Shown here: piece after piece, positions 36,358 through 47,239 of the stretch | Position numbering within the stretch: the stretch's first letter is position 1 | Layout of the letters: each line of letters opens with the position of its first letter | Translations under genes and position numbers: made by a program | The notes under the pieces: model-generated | Databases searched by the model: none | What the model was told of the DNA's origin: nothing | The model's input: the letters and a program-made list of their open reading frames with translations, nothing else | Origin: Magnolia sinica | Lineage: Eukaryota; Streptophyta; Magnoliopsida; Magnoliales; Magnoliaceae | DNA: 64,000 nt | Reading direction: 5' to 3' | NCBI RefSeq assembly: GCF_029962835.1 | Contig: NC_080577.1 | Span: 5,456,001-5,520,000, forward strand

Positions 36358-36476
36358 CAAGGGCTGTAATCTTGTTTTTCTAGGAGCGTAATAGATCCGC
36401 TTTCTCAGCGGATCCGCTCCTTTCTCGTTTGTATCCTTTTTCCTTTAATACAAATCTCATGACTCTTCAAAAATAT
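36358..36476 (+). mobile_element. 119-bp LINE 3' end with perfect 12-bp target duplication
   Basis: ATATATAAGCTA flanks both sides (36,346-36,357 and 36,477-36,488). The insert ends 'CTTTAATACAAATCTCATGA' plus an A-rich tail, as in plant L1 3' UTRs. It contains a compact hairpin GATCCGCTTTCTCAGCGGATC less its final base. Confidence 0.8.
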
Positions 36477-38201
36477 ATATATAAGCTATATTCTTATAAT
36501 CATGCTTCATTGATGATCCTAACATTTGAATCTTGGATTTGAATATGAGCCATTAAATATACATATTCATTCACAATCACCTGTTCAACAAATGTTTCTT
36601 ACCTGGATAGCATACAATACAGAACATGAATGATTCAGTTCATCATTTAAAATGCAATCTGGGGTTGAAAACCAGCCACTGTACGATGCGATGGTACGGA
36701 ACTACCGTATCCTAGCAAAACCCTTGCTAAGTCCTCATGCACCTCTACACATGAACACACATGCCAACCCAACAGGTGTGTGGTACACCCAAGCTGTGCA
36801 GCAGGTGGGCCACACATGGATGAAATTAATGGATAGTGGCCCGCCTGATGACTAAACCAGCTTGATTGTTGGGCCAGTTCACCTGAATTAAGGGACCAAT
36901 CTGACACATGCTTAGATGTCCATGACACCACCAGAGTGGGTCGAGTTGAAGTGTCAGAAAGATATGTCTCAGCTTAGCAAAACTCAGAAATACAATCAGC
37001 AACCATAGATTTTGACTGACCTCAAAATCACATAGCAAGCATAATGCAATGTCATCATCTTTCAAATCGGGTGCAATTGCATCGTCCTTCACAACAAGCA
37101 GAAACGGTAGTAGTGGCTCCATTTGAACACTTGTTTTCCAAGTATTCAAACACCTCCTCCGTATACAACACCTGAGGACCTTCTTCTCCCATTTCCTGTA
37201 AAACCTCACCACAATCTGACTCAAAATAAACCTGTAATTCAGCTTAAAGAACCCACTGGATTTTTATCCTCTTTCTTCTTGGAGCTAGTTTTATCAAACG
37301 GATCAATGGTGAATCGGTGATGCACCTTACATAGAACCATTACTGAAAATGCCTGAAAGTCGAGAAATCTAGTAAATCAGTGAGCCGGGGCCATGAAATC
37401 AGAGCAGGAGCCATCAGATTAGCCATGGATCATACCAAGAAGGAAAACACTGGGAGTAAAGTGTTCTTGACTATTCTGTTGCCGAGAAAGGGTCCCAGGA
37501 AGGTATAGAAGGCGAAGACCAGAAAACTGCATACAGCCATTCCCACTATCTGCAATTGTTGATGCCCTTAGATAAGATTCATTAGCTCAGAGATTTCAAG
37601 ATCCAAAACACAGTTTCAGCAAATGGGTATTAAAAAATTCAAAGATTTTAACACCTGAAATGCACGAAGAAATGGATCTCCAAGGAACAAAGATCTTCAT
37701 ACCTAAAATTGCATGGTTTAAGCTAATGGGTCTCATGAAATCAACGTTTCTGATGCCGACAATGCATGCTATCAGAAAACGGGTTTCAAAAAAGTGAGTG
37801 TTTGAATGTTTAAATGAACGATTTAAGCAAATGGGCTATGACAAATGGAGGATTCAAATGTCTAAGTTTTGTGATTTCGACTAATGGTTTCAATTATTCA
37901 AGAAAACGGATAACCTAATGTCTAAAAACACGATTTTGCAACGTATGTCTCATTTTAACCGATGAAATCTCAGATTGAAAGAATAAATCGCGCAATCCTA
38001 ACAGATGGGTTTTAAGAAATCAAAGGATTCATGGTCTTAAAGCGTGGATTTAGCATATGGATTTGAAGAAATCCAAGATCTTAATGTCTCAGAGACATGG
38101 TTTTAGAAGGAGGGCTTCAAGAAAGCAAATATTTCAAGTCCAAGACATGCAATTTCTTAGAAACGTTTCTAATTAGATTTATCAAAACAAAATCCCTTTC
38201 T

Positions 38202-38232
<31 letters not shown>

Positions 38233-39094
38233 AATGGGTGAAGACGGCGTTGCAAGCCATGGCGTCTCATGTTCTTGAGTTGCAGAGGAAAATGGCAGCT
38301 TATCGATGGAAGGCGTTCTCTTCTCGAAAATCAAGAGCTGTGTAAGCTCCTGTATAGAAATGGAAGCTGCGGGTTTCTCTTTTCTTTTGTGGAGATCGAC
38401 TTTCACGCTCCTCTCACAAGACCCAACGGACGTATTTACTGGTGGAAGGTATGCTAATCTCACACACGTGTATAGCCCAGCTCCCGTACACGCTTCCACA
38501 GGGGCCAATGTGGCACACCCATAGACCATCTGAGCCGTTGATCATGTGGGACAAATGTTTTATATAACATGCACTAAATTTTAGGTCGGTTCGACCATCA
38601 GGTGGCCCACAGTGAATGGAAATCGGACGTCTTAATGAATTAATTTGGCTGTCCATTTCCGTAAGCTAGACCCACGCGAAAGGTGGGCTCATTCGATCTC
38701 AGGTGGCCAACCAAACAGAAATCGGATTGCATACCGAGATGAGTATAAACTCTGTTCGGCCCACCGTGAATTTGACAGGGTTTCTCAGTCCATCGGCATC
38801 CCAGGTGGTCTGCCAAACACGGTTTTGGGCCTGACGCACTCCGATTTGGGCTTGGATTAGATTATTGGGATGTAAGAGCTGAGCTCAGGCATAAAATTTA
38901 AGCTAGTTCTAGAGCTGTACACCATCCAAATCGGGTCGAGCTTAGAACAACTTGGCTGAGTTTGACCAGCAACCTATCCCAACTTGAGTTTAGCTCAGCT
39001 TGGTCCCTGAGCTTGATTGGCTAGCTATACGAGGTTCAGTCAACAATTCAGGTCAGCTCCAGCTGAGTTGAATTCAAGCTTTCAAGTTATATAT

Positions 39095-39665
39095 ATATAT
39101 GAGTAATGCTCACACATAACTAGTTGGACCGTCCAACTAGTTTGATTAATTAATGCTAATTAATGCTGAGAGAGAGACGGTTGTTTGTCAGTGGCTTTTA
39201 ATAGGCTCTTATTAAAAGAAGATCAAAAGTCATGGGACCTACCATAGTGTCAACATAAAATTTTCTCTGATCATCATGTGTGTGACCTCATGTTAGATCT
39301 CGGGTCTGAAAATTAGCCATATCCATTATTCAAGTGGGCCACATAATTGAAAATAGTGTAAAAAAAATATCACCGTTCAAAATGATTCCTTTGATGGGGC
39401 CTATTTGAATCATACGTAAGCATGATATTTTGGTACCACACATGGCTTTTGGTGTGACCTCTAACGGCTGGAGTGGATTTCACATGACGATAAATGTGGG
39501 CCCTATACAAATTAAGGTGGACGTCTTTGCATCAATTGTTTTATTTGTGTGGCCTACTTGAATTAAATATCAGCTTGATATTTTGACTCTTTAACTAGAA
39601 TGAGATGACAAATCTGATGGTCAGAGGGGATCTTATATATACATCACATGGTGGGCCTTATAAAA
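39095..39665. repeat. Dispersed repeat, family B
   Basis: Starts 'GAGTAATGCTCACACATAAC' with the CTAGTTGGAC...GTCCAACTAG inverted pair. It then follows the same order of blocks as 5,960-6,545, ending 'tatacatcacatggtgggcc'. Confidence 0.6.
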
Positions 39666-39914
39666 AATCAATGTTAGCCTCCCTCTCCCGCTGTTGGCTC
39701 CGAGAAAAGGACCCTCCCTGCTCATCATTCCGAGAAAAGGGGCATTTGCCAAAAACAAAAAAAGAGACACCAATGAAAATAGGTGTGGCATGGACCATGG
39801 TCCTTACACAATATGGTGCATCCTTCGCCGTGGGGTCACCTTAGCATATGTATTGTATATCCATGCCATTGGTCCATATCTTCAGGTCATATTACAGTAA
39901 GATTCCGAAAGCTA

Positions 39915-40480
39915 GAAGAAAAAATTCTCAGGACTAGTTGGACCGTCCAACTAGCTGTCTGAATTAAATGCTAATTAACGTTAATAAATGATGCGTATGG
40001 AAAAGCTAATTAAAGAGGGAGAGGAGTTGCTGGCTTGGGATGGTCCCACCATACTGTTTATGTAAAATCCACCCCATCCATTAGATAAGTTACCCCACAT
40101 TACATCCACAGCATGAAAATTATATCCATATATGGTTCAAGTAGACCACACCATCGAAAATAATGTGCAGGAAAGCTAACCTTCAAAACTGTTTCCTTTG
40201 GCATGGTCCAGTCGAATCATGTATGGCCCTGCATTTTAGGCATTAGGCCTAGAATTTGGTGTGGCATATAATGGATGGAATGGATTTTACATGCTTATCA
40301 CTTCGAGCTTGATAACAATCAAGGGTGGACGTCCCTCTCAATTGTTTCCATTGGTATGGCCCACTTGAATCACATATCAGTTCGATTTTTTTTCTCTGAG
40401 CCTTATATAGAATCACATACCTAATGATCAGAGTGGATCTAACAGTAAACATCACGATGGGCCCAGTACAAAATATAAGG
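39915..40480. repeat. Dispersed repeat, family B
   Basis: A second copy right beside the previous one, again beginning with GGACTAGTTGGACCGTCCAA and ending 'aaacatcacgatgggccc'. The short gap between them (39,666-39,914) is not family B. Confidence 0.6.
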
Positions 40481-40559
40481 TGGGCATTGCTATGGCGGTT
40501 GGTTATCTGGGACCTTACCGAGAAGGTAAGGAGTTAGGACTCGATCCGTGTTACCCGAA

Positions 40560-41020
40560 TGACAAATAGTGGGCGCTTTCTAGACTGTAGAGCCCACCTT
40601 CATGTATGAGTTGTATATCCACGCCATTCATCAGTTTTTACACATCATCTTAGTATATGGTCTGGAAAATGAAGGAGACCTAAATCTTAGGTGGACCACA
40701 CCACAAGAAATAATAGACATTGAGAGCATGCCATACAAAAAAACTTCACAATGGCCGTCGTAATGATTTTTTACCATCCAACTTGTTGATAAGGTTAGGG
40801 ATACAAGGATAAAGGGAAAACACAAATATCGGCTTGATCCAAAACTTTTGTAGCCCCTGGGAAGTTTCTAATCGTTAATCACCCATGTTTCCTGTGGTGT
40901 GGTCCACTTGAGATTTGGATCCACTTCATTTTTGGGATTATGTACTAAATTGATCTGGAAAAACTAATGGACGTCCTGGATATACAACACATACATGAAC
41001 TTGGCCCCACGGTTAGTGAA
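40560..41020. repeat. Palindromic repeat, family A
   Basis: Left 'TGTATGAGTTGTATATCCAC' faces right 'TGGATATACAACACATACAT', close to perfect complements. Inner blocks are as in the 29,440 copy. Confidence 0.65.
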
Positions 41021-41107
41021 ACACCCACTCCAAAGTGTTTCCCAGGCTACAAACTTACTCGGATTGGGCAGCGACCCAGCAACCCAAGCTGGTGCTGTGC
41101 TGACGTG

Positions 41108-41535
41108 GCAAATTCTGTGAGCCAACCGTGTGATGCATGTGTTATATCCACACTGTTCATCCATTTTCTCAATTATTTTAGTGTATGAGCCGAAAGACTG
41201 GTCAATCCAAAACTCAATTGGACCACACCAAGAAAAGCAGCCGTGACAATGACCCACCGTTAAAATCTTCGTAGGGTTGACAATGATGTTTATTTGTCAT
41301 CTTACCTGTTCATAAGGTCACGCAAACCTGAAGAAGGGAAAACACAAAAATCAACTTGATCCAGAACTTCTAACTCTCAAGAAATTTTTAACATTGGACG
41401 TTTAATTCCCATTGTGTGATCTACTTAAGCCTTGGATCTACCTCAATTTTAAGTTCATGCTCTAAAATGATCGTAACAAAATGGATGCTCAGTGTAAATG
41501 AAACCCATACATCATGGTGGGCCTCACAAAGCCCT
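41108..41535. repeat. Palindromic repeat, family A
   Basis: Left 'GATGCATGTGTTATATCCAC' and right 'AAACCCATACATCATGGTGG' bracket the usual inner blocks. It is tandem to the preceding copy with a short spacer. Confidence 0.6.
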
Positions 41536-41845
41536 TTCTAAGTTGAGGAGTCTATTCATTTCCATTTTTGCAGCCGGGGCGAGATAACATTAAACAGGAG
41601 AGAAGCATTTAATAGAGAGAGAAAAGAGGAAGATGATTCTTTCCAAAGAAAAAGGGATGATTAAAAAATTATACACATGTGATGTATTTGGATGAAGTGC
41701 CACATATGTAAAAAAAATCTAATATGTTAATTAAGTAACGTCTATTGTAAGCAAGTGAATACAGTTTTTTATTTTTATTTTTGTGATAAAAAAATGTGAT
41801 ATTTTTCTAAAAACATTTAGACCATTAGAAATCCATTCCAATGGT

Positions 41846-41847
<2 letters not shown>

Positions 41848-41900
<53 letters not shown>
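41848..41900. repeat. (TA)n microsatellite
   Basis: About 26 TA units in an AT-rich stretch. Confidence 0.95.
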
Positions 41901-41905
<5 letters not shown>

Positions 41906-42554
41906 GTTATAACTCAAGCCAAGTACAGGCCGAACTTCAAATCGAGTCAAGCTTGAGCCAACTCGAGCTTAGTTCAAAATTCTTTGAAGCTCAAAAAATC
42001 AATTCAGCTCAACTTGAACCTAGCTTTCCAGTTGAGCCAAGCTTTTTCGAGCCGAGCTGAGTGAGCTAACCGAGCTAGCCCGGTTCATGTCCAACTCTAG
42101 CCAATTCTTTCAGCCTGCTCCCAGCCCGGCCCATATATGATTTCAATGGCAAAATTTGACAAACATCGTACATGATGGAGGCCCACTTAATGAACAGCCG
42201 AAATCTTTCAAAAATGGGTTGCCGGACTTGGGCTCCGTTTAAACTCAGGCTTGGACCAGGCCAATGGCCTAAGTTCTACTTTGTGGGGCGGGCTTAAACA
42301 GACATCGCCCATCCCGGTGAAAGCTGTATTGATAATTGTTTGGATCCTAGTTCAGTTGCATGTAGATTTCAATCACAATTTACCTGCATGCAACCCACGA
42401 GAAATGGTCCATGGCTTGTGGGTCCCATTGAGACCGTTGCCCCAATCATAAGTTCGTGAGGTCATGGACTAGTGCCACCTTGTGGGGGCCCACCAAAACT
42501 CATGATCATACCAAGCCGGCCCAGCAGCTCCTCCTTACCACCAATTATCGGCAT

Positions 42555-42655
42555 GGACACCCAGAGTTCCCCCAAACACTTCAGTGGAGCCAGGCAAGTG
42601 CCCCAAGAGTTGCCACAGAAGTGTTAAGAGGAACTCCAGGGGACCCCCAATTCAT
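42555..42655 (-). ncRNA. MIR395: MIR395 precursor (minus strand)
   Basis: The minus strand at 42,564-42,584 reads the 21-nt mature miR395 sequence, which starts CUGAAGUGUUUGGGGG and ends AACUC. This is the canonical plant miR395 (3' arm). The opposite arm at 42,614-42,634 (GUUCCUCUUAACACUUCUGU...) pairs with it and is the expected star. The loop is about 29 nt, and the stem continues as GGGGGUCCCCUGG below. miR395 is known to target ATP sulfurylase and a low-affinity sulfate transporter, and is induced when sulfate is scarce. A TATA box and a UPE-like motif lie upstream. It is closely related to the plus-strand copy 4.5 kb away. Expression is inferred, not shown. Confidence 0.92.
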
Positions 42656-42708
42656 CTCAGCCCTTGATTTCCTGTGGTTTTCGATGAAGGGCCTTGCCAC
42701 CCCTACTC

Positions 42709-42719
42709 TATATTTATAT
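42709..42719 (-). promoter_or_regulatory. TATA box of the minus-strand MIR395
   Basis: ATATAAATATA on the minus strand, about 55 bases upstream of the hairpin base. The aligned TATA of the paralogue at 47,060 sits at the same relative place. Confidence 0.7.
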
Positions 42720-42776
42720 CCAACAATGCTCGAAGATAAGTCTGTATTGCATGAGAATGAATCTAGAGTGCAAGTT

Positions 42777-42796
42777 ATGTACATTGAACTTGGACG
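42777..42796. promoter_or_regulatory. UPE-box-like sulfur-limitation motif
   Basis: ATGTACATTGAACTTGGACG matches 18 of 20 positions of the UPE box as I recall it (AGRTWCATTGAAYCTRGACR). That site is bound by EIL3/SLIM1-type factors in sulfur-starvation promoters. It lies about 60 bp upstream of the minus-strand MIR395 TATA box. Confidence 0.6.
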
Positions 42797-43375
42797 TTTT
42801 TGCAGCTCAAGTGGGAAGAGAATCATATCTTGTGTGGTCAAAATCCATGCTCTCTCTATCTGGCTATTGAAATCGATCCAGATGTAGCAAGGATCAGGTG
42901 CCTCAAACATCATGGTCCATTTAGACTTTTTACCATCCATTTTTTTCTTTGGCATGAACTTTTCAACCAGTCCCCAAGTGGCCCCTGTGTTTTACACATG
43001 AGTGAGGTCTCTAGTTTTAGCAGGGGCGATATTTTATAAGCAAGGTATAATCCTTGCATGATAATGGACTAATAATTATAATATGTGTGCCATCCATACC
43101 AGCATCAATACGCCAGATCTCATTAGAACTTGCATTTAGGTATATCCCCACTAGAAAAGTATTAATGCATCAGATCCCATTAGAACTCTATTAATGTATT
43201 GGTCCCAATAGAACTTGTGTCGTGACACATGTTTTGGACTATATATTTGTAGGGTGATCCTTAGAGCTTTTTATAAATACACCAAACTTGTCAGTACTCG
43301 ACAGTTAAATGTGCTTATTAAGCTACACTGGTAAAGGTGACCTTATGAGAAGCCCTCATGTTGCACATCTCCCTC

Positions 43376-43378
<3 letters not shown>

Positions 43379-43433
<55 letters not shown>
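43379..43433. repeat. (TA)n microsatellite
   Basis: About 27 TA units. Confidence 0.95.
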
Positions 43434-43439
<6 letters not shown>

Positions 43440-43725
43440 AAAAAGATTTAATGATTTTGATATGGTTTGTGTTTACACCCTCCTATCCCAATCCATGTGG
43501 ACCAGTAGGAGGTTGCCATGTGTTGACACTATAAATAAGCAATGAACACAATCTTAATCGCGCTTCAAGAAAAAATTTTCATCCACATCCTTCGGCGACA
43601 TGTTGCTTGCCAAAAGCGAAGTGTTGCAGGGCTATACGCACGTCTATGGTCGATAAGCACAAAATGTTGTCTAGTGGCGATGTGGTTGTCACATGCTTGG
43701 CATATATAGTCATAGCCTATACAAG

Positions 43726-44117
43726 CATTGTTCGAAATATTGGCATAGTTTTACAGATCGCATCCTTATGATACATATACGTATTGATTATTGTACATAA
43801 TATCGTTTGTATTGAGAAACATAGAAAAATTGTTGAATTTTTCAATGAAACTTTAAGAATTGTTTTTTTTTTTAAAAAAAAAACATTAATAAACACTTTT
43901 AAATCATAACATATCAAAAAAGAAATGCACATAATATGTTTCTTTTATGTGGTGTCATAATTTATGCGTTATCTGACTGAACTAATGCAACTATATTCAA
44001 ATTAAATGCATAATACTTAGAGTGTATCTGATGATCATTTCATCTAACACTTCTAAATATTTTGAAATTAATTAAATTAATCTCAATTAACAATTGTTCG
44101 AAGGGAAATTTTATTAC

Positions 44118-44188
<71 letters not shown>

Positions 44189-44694
44189 AACAAGGACTTA
44201 ACAAATTAGCATATTAGCCTTCATACATGTTTGATTTCATGTTTAGAGTACAACATTTTAAGTAATTTGCGAGAAATTGAGAAATTTTAAAATTTTCTTC
44301 AAATCGGACTACTTACATTCAAATTTTGAAATTAGAGTATATGTGATGATCATTTCCTCAAACTCTTAAATATATCAAAATTAGTCTCAATTGATAACTG
44401 GTTGATGGAAAGTTTCGAAAAAAACATGGAGAATATGAAGAACGGATGGATATCAAAATTAAAACTCTTACTCCTTGATTTTGCATGCAAAATAAGAAGA
44501 ACTAATGAATTTACAATCATTTAACACTGATTTAACATATTTTCAATAAAAAAAATAGATCAAAAATTAAAAATACTTACGGGATCGAACATGTGGGATA
44601 TATCGACACTACCTATGTGTTTCGTATTGCACAAGTGGAATACAAGATATATCATAAGATATATTGACCAATATTGTCGATATTTAAAACATTG
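43726..44694. mobile_element. TIR element, family D (969 bp)
   Basis: The left end CATTGTTCGAAATATTGG pairs with the right end 'CGATATTTAAAACATTG'. The interior matches the copy at 59,795-60,756 in reverse orientation: 'gggatcgaacatgtgggatatat' against 'atatctcacatgttcgatccgg'. An (AT)n array sits inside near 44,124-44,185. No transposase is seen. Confidence 0.65.
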
Positions 44695-44759
44695 TATACA
44701 AGAAGCTATATAAAAACCTACTGATGCCAAGTATCTTGTTATCCAACACACCATTGGTG

Positions 44760-45520
44760 GGCTACCTCACATGGTCCTACTAAAAATAAGAAATATTTTC
44801 AGAGATGATCAGCAATTTCCCAAAGATAAGCAATCAAAGTCAATATATTAGAAGCAAATCCCAATCAAAGGTGATATATTGGAAGTAAGTGACTTTTGTA
44901 TAAAGAAAGGGAATCACGATGAAGTGTTGAATCACGATCTCTCAAATATATGGGGGTTCGATCTTCCGAAGACCAACAACTACCTCCCAACTCTATAAAA
45001 GCAGTTTTTAAAAGAGAGCTCAGGGCACATGCCAAAACACACAATCTTATCATTTAAAGATACAACACAACGATGTCTTTACCTTAGATTAGTCTTAGAA
45101 TCCTTCATTTATGTCCAACCCTCATCCCAAGTGTTAGGTTAGGTCTTAGTTTATTTTCGCTACCATCCAGTGTCCCCGTTGCAATACACATTTAGAATTA
45201 GGTTAAATATCTGCGACCATCATTGTTGGATATGTGGTTAACCAAGTCAACGCTTGGAAGATCACTTTCCAATTAGGTCCTTCGGACTGCTTCACTGTAA
45301 TTGTCAATCTATACAAGTTGGTTTAGATATTTTATCTCTCTCATTTATTTTGCCTGGTTCTTAATGCCGATTGTAATTTTTATATTTAATATCAATAAAA
45401 TCAATATTTAATACCACACTTCTTATTCATTTTATTCTTAAATTGAATAGATTTAGAGATTGCTATCACTTTTGGAAGAAAAGTTATTAGCACAGGGTTT
45501 TTTTTTTTTTTTTTAAAGAA
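44760..45520 (+). mobile_element. Possible LTR-derived sequence
   Basis: 'CTCCCAACTCTATAAAAGCAG' less one base is a strong TATA context, followed by a leader and an AATAAA near 45,393. That layout is LTR-like. Ends and target duplication were not defined, so this is tentative. Confidence 0.3.
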
Positions 45521-45699
45521 GGATTAATCTTTCCCTTTTAAATTGCATATTTGGTACACATTCGTGATTGGACACTCAGATTAACCTTTATACGTCTGAT
45601 CTTATAATTAATTTGACAGTTAGTTTCCAAGCGTTCAATCCAACCCAAGTCAAGTATAAAAGTAAATAAAGAACATTGGGCATTCGGTGGAAATGATGC

Positions 45700-46480
45700 C
45701 TGGAGCATTTAAAATTTAAAATTTTCAAAAGTCCATTCTCAAATGCCTGTTAAAATTCTCACATACCATTGTTGGATGGTGGGATGGTGGGACAAGTGTC
45801 CATCCACCGTCCATGTGCATAGTTATCATACATCTTTAGTGTTTATGATTCTGACAAGTGGGGATCATCATTTTGTAATCGAGACCAATGTTTAAACCGC
45901 CCCGTCACAGTTTGGATCAGGATCTGTGGCCTTTCCAGGCTGGCCATTATAGCTTCTGGTTTCGGATTGGAAATGCAGTCACACAGTTTTCTGTTCCAAC
46001 CGTCCAAGCCCGATAGTCTGGACCAGACCCGGCAGCTCTTTTTAGCGGTTCACAAGGTTGAACCGGTATGGACCGGGTTCCCAGTAAAGATGGGTTGGCA
46101 TCTGGTACAGGTTTTAAAACAATGATCCAGACCGTTGCTCAGTTGAGTCCCACAGGTGATAGAGCATGACCCAAAAGTCTCCTAGATTGAAGGATCCCAC
46201 CAACAACATTAGGACCCTGGACCCTTGATCTGCTTACCTTCTTAACTAGTTAGACCGTCCCTTTAGGTGATTTTCGAGACCTAGTCCATCCAGATAGGTA
46301 AAAAAGCATACGAACGGCCTGGATTACGATCCTATAAGCCCAGCTTCTCAGAATCCAAAAGCCGCGTACACTGAAAAGATGCGGCCACTTGTCACACAAT
46401 TCCCCCACGTGAATAGCCCAAGAGATGGAAAGGAGTGTGTGTGACCACCAGACTATGATTCTCTGCCCACTTTTGTTGGG
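45700..46480. other. Diverged repeats (family C), nothing else recognised
   Basis: Shares 'catgacccaaaagtctcctag' less one base and 'gatcccaccaaca' phrases with 16,560-16,610. No coding exon is seen. Confidence 0.4.
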
Positions 46481-46487
46481 TTGTAAG

Positions 46488-46507
46488 TGTCTTGGTTCAA
46501 TGAATGT
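46488..46507. promoter_or_regulatory. UPE-box-like motif, distal
   Basis: TGTCTTGGTTCAATGAATGT is the reverse complement of a UPE-like site (18 of 20 matches), about 570 bp upstream of the plus-strand MIR395 TATA box. Confidence 0.5.
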
Positions 46508-46748
46508 AGTATATACACATAAGCTGTGTGTATAGTCTCTACTATAACTAGAAGAGTAACTAACCTTAACTAAAATTAGAGACTTCATGCAGTGTGCTTA
46601 CTGATCAAATGACAGCCTTATGTAGTAATAGAGAATGGGGTGGATAGCCGTCCATCAAGTTGGGCCCACCATTTCAATGGCCAAGAAATAGCTAGGCTTG
46701 TTGTGACCACTCCAGCGGTTATTCCCCTTCCCACTCGAGTCCTGATAA

Positions 46749-46768
46749 TGTCCACGTTCAATGAATGT
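46749..46768. promoter_or_regulatory. UPE-box-like motif, proximal
   Basis: TGTCCACGTTCAATGAATGT again matches 18 of 20 positions on the reverse strand. It lies about 310 bp upstream of the plus-strand MIR395 TATA box, in the same orientation relative to its gene as the 42,777 site. Confidence 0.55.
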
Positions 46769-47059
46769 ATCTTACACACCAGGGGGTCAGATTATGGTCA
46801 TAGTCCGACAATACTCTTGGAATTGTGGTGTCGCATCCAGCCGTTCACTGGCACAAAAGTTCAGAAATCCTGACCGTACGGTTTTGTGATGTAGAAGATC
46901 CTAGCGGGTCGTTCAGTTTTTGGAAGGTCCAGATTGACGTGTCTTAATATATGGTGGTAAACTATCACAGTGATCTTATCCACCTAGACGATAGAGCATC
47001 CATCTACGGATCTCATGCGAACATGTTATTGGGCAGAATAATGAAGAGATAGTGTAGGG

Positions 47060-47067
47060 TATAAATA
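47060..47067 (+). promoter_or_regulatory. TATA box of the plus-strand MIR395
   Basis: TATAAATA, about 70 bases upstream of the hairpin base. Sequence from here to the hairpin aligns with the minus-strand paralogue ('ccttcatc', 'caagggct'). Confidence 0.7.
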
Positions 47068-47130
47068 GGGAAGAGGGTAGGGTAGCCTTTCATCACAAAC
47101 ACCCTTAAAAAAAATTCCAAGGGCTAAAAT

Positions 47131-47235
47131 GAGTTGGGGGTCCCCTAGAGTTCCTCTAAACCACTTCAGTAATTCGACTTGGGCTCTTCATGCTCATTCT
47201 ACTGAAGTGTTTGGGGGAACTCCTGGTGTCATCCA
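47131..47235 (+). ncRNA. MIR395: MIR395 precursor (plus strand)
   Basis: Positions 47,202-47,222 are exactly the 21-nt canonical miR395 (CUGAAGUGUUUGGGGG then AACUC) on the 3' arm. The 5' arm at 47,150-47,170 (GUUCCUCUAAACCACUUCAG...) is the star and pairs along its length. The loop is about 31 nt. The lower stem begins 'GAGTTGGGGGTCCCCTAGA', shared with the other copy. Known miR395 loci occur in clusters, and the product cleaves ATP sulfurylase and sulfate transporter mRNAs under sulfur limitation. The two copies here point away from each other. Confidence 0.93.
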
Positions 47236-47239
47236 ACCG

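Larger units (their letters stand above)
26306..38270 (-). pseudogene. DHHC-type protein S-acyltransferase (PAT) pseudogene
   Basis: Recognisable exons run leftwards. Exon 1 (38,229-38,270) is MRRHGLQRRLHPLQ. Exon 2 (37,436-37,549) contains FYTFLGPFLGNRI. Exon 3 (37,021-37,352) contains IDPFDKTSSKKK and QIVVRFYRKWEKK and ends CDFE. A membrane exon (28,824-28,904) has CSAALEQLFFFHVVVIRK. A Ser-rich exon starts at 27,136 (MRTYDYIFAMR, SDSSSDESIDFDS). The last exon, about 26,735 to 26,306, has KLIKMSKEKARERI and TYISRQVMCSVL. This order matches plant PATs, which palmitoylate proteins at membranes through Asp-His-His-Cys. Exon 3 is 332 bp, with a frame change between KNPV and FKLNYRF. The Ser-rich exon and the last exon also change frame, and the last exon has an in-frame TAG. 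I could not find the DHHC exon. The 8.1-kb gap before the membrane exon is full of transposon debris. It is almost surely non-functional. Confidence 0.8.

Noticed and set aside
38182-38529. Minus-strand 115-codon frame over the S-acyltransferase first exon
   Set aside because: The MRRHGLQRRLHPLQ frame, with its donor at 38,229, fits the PAT family. The longer frame does not.
42456-42955. Open frames of about 125-143 codons on both strands
   Set aside because: They overlap the MIR395 hairpin and share a phrase with the other hairpin only because of the miRNA stem. No protein family is recognisable.
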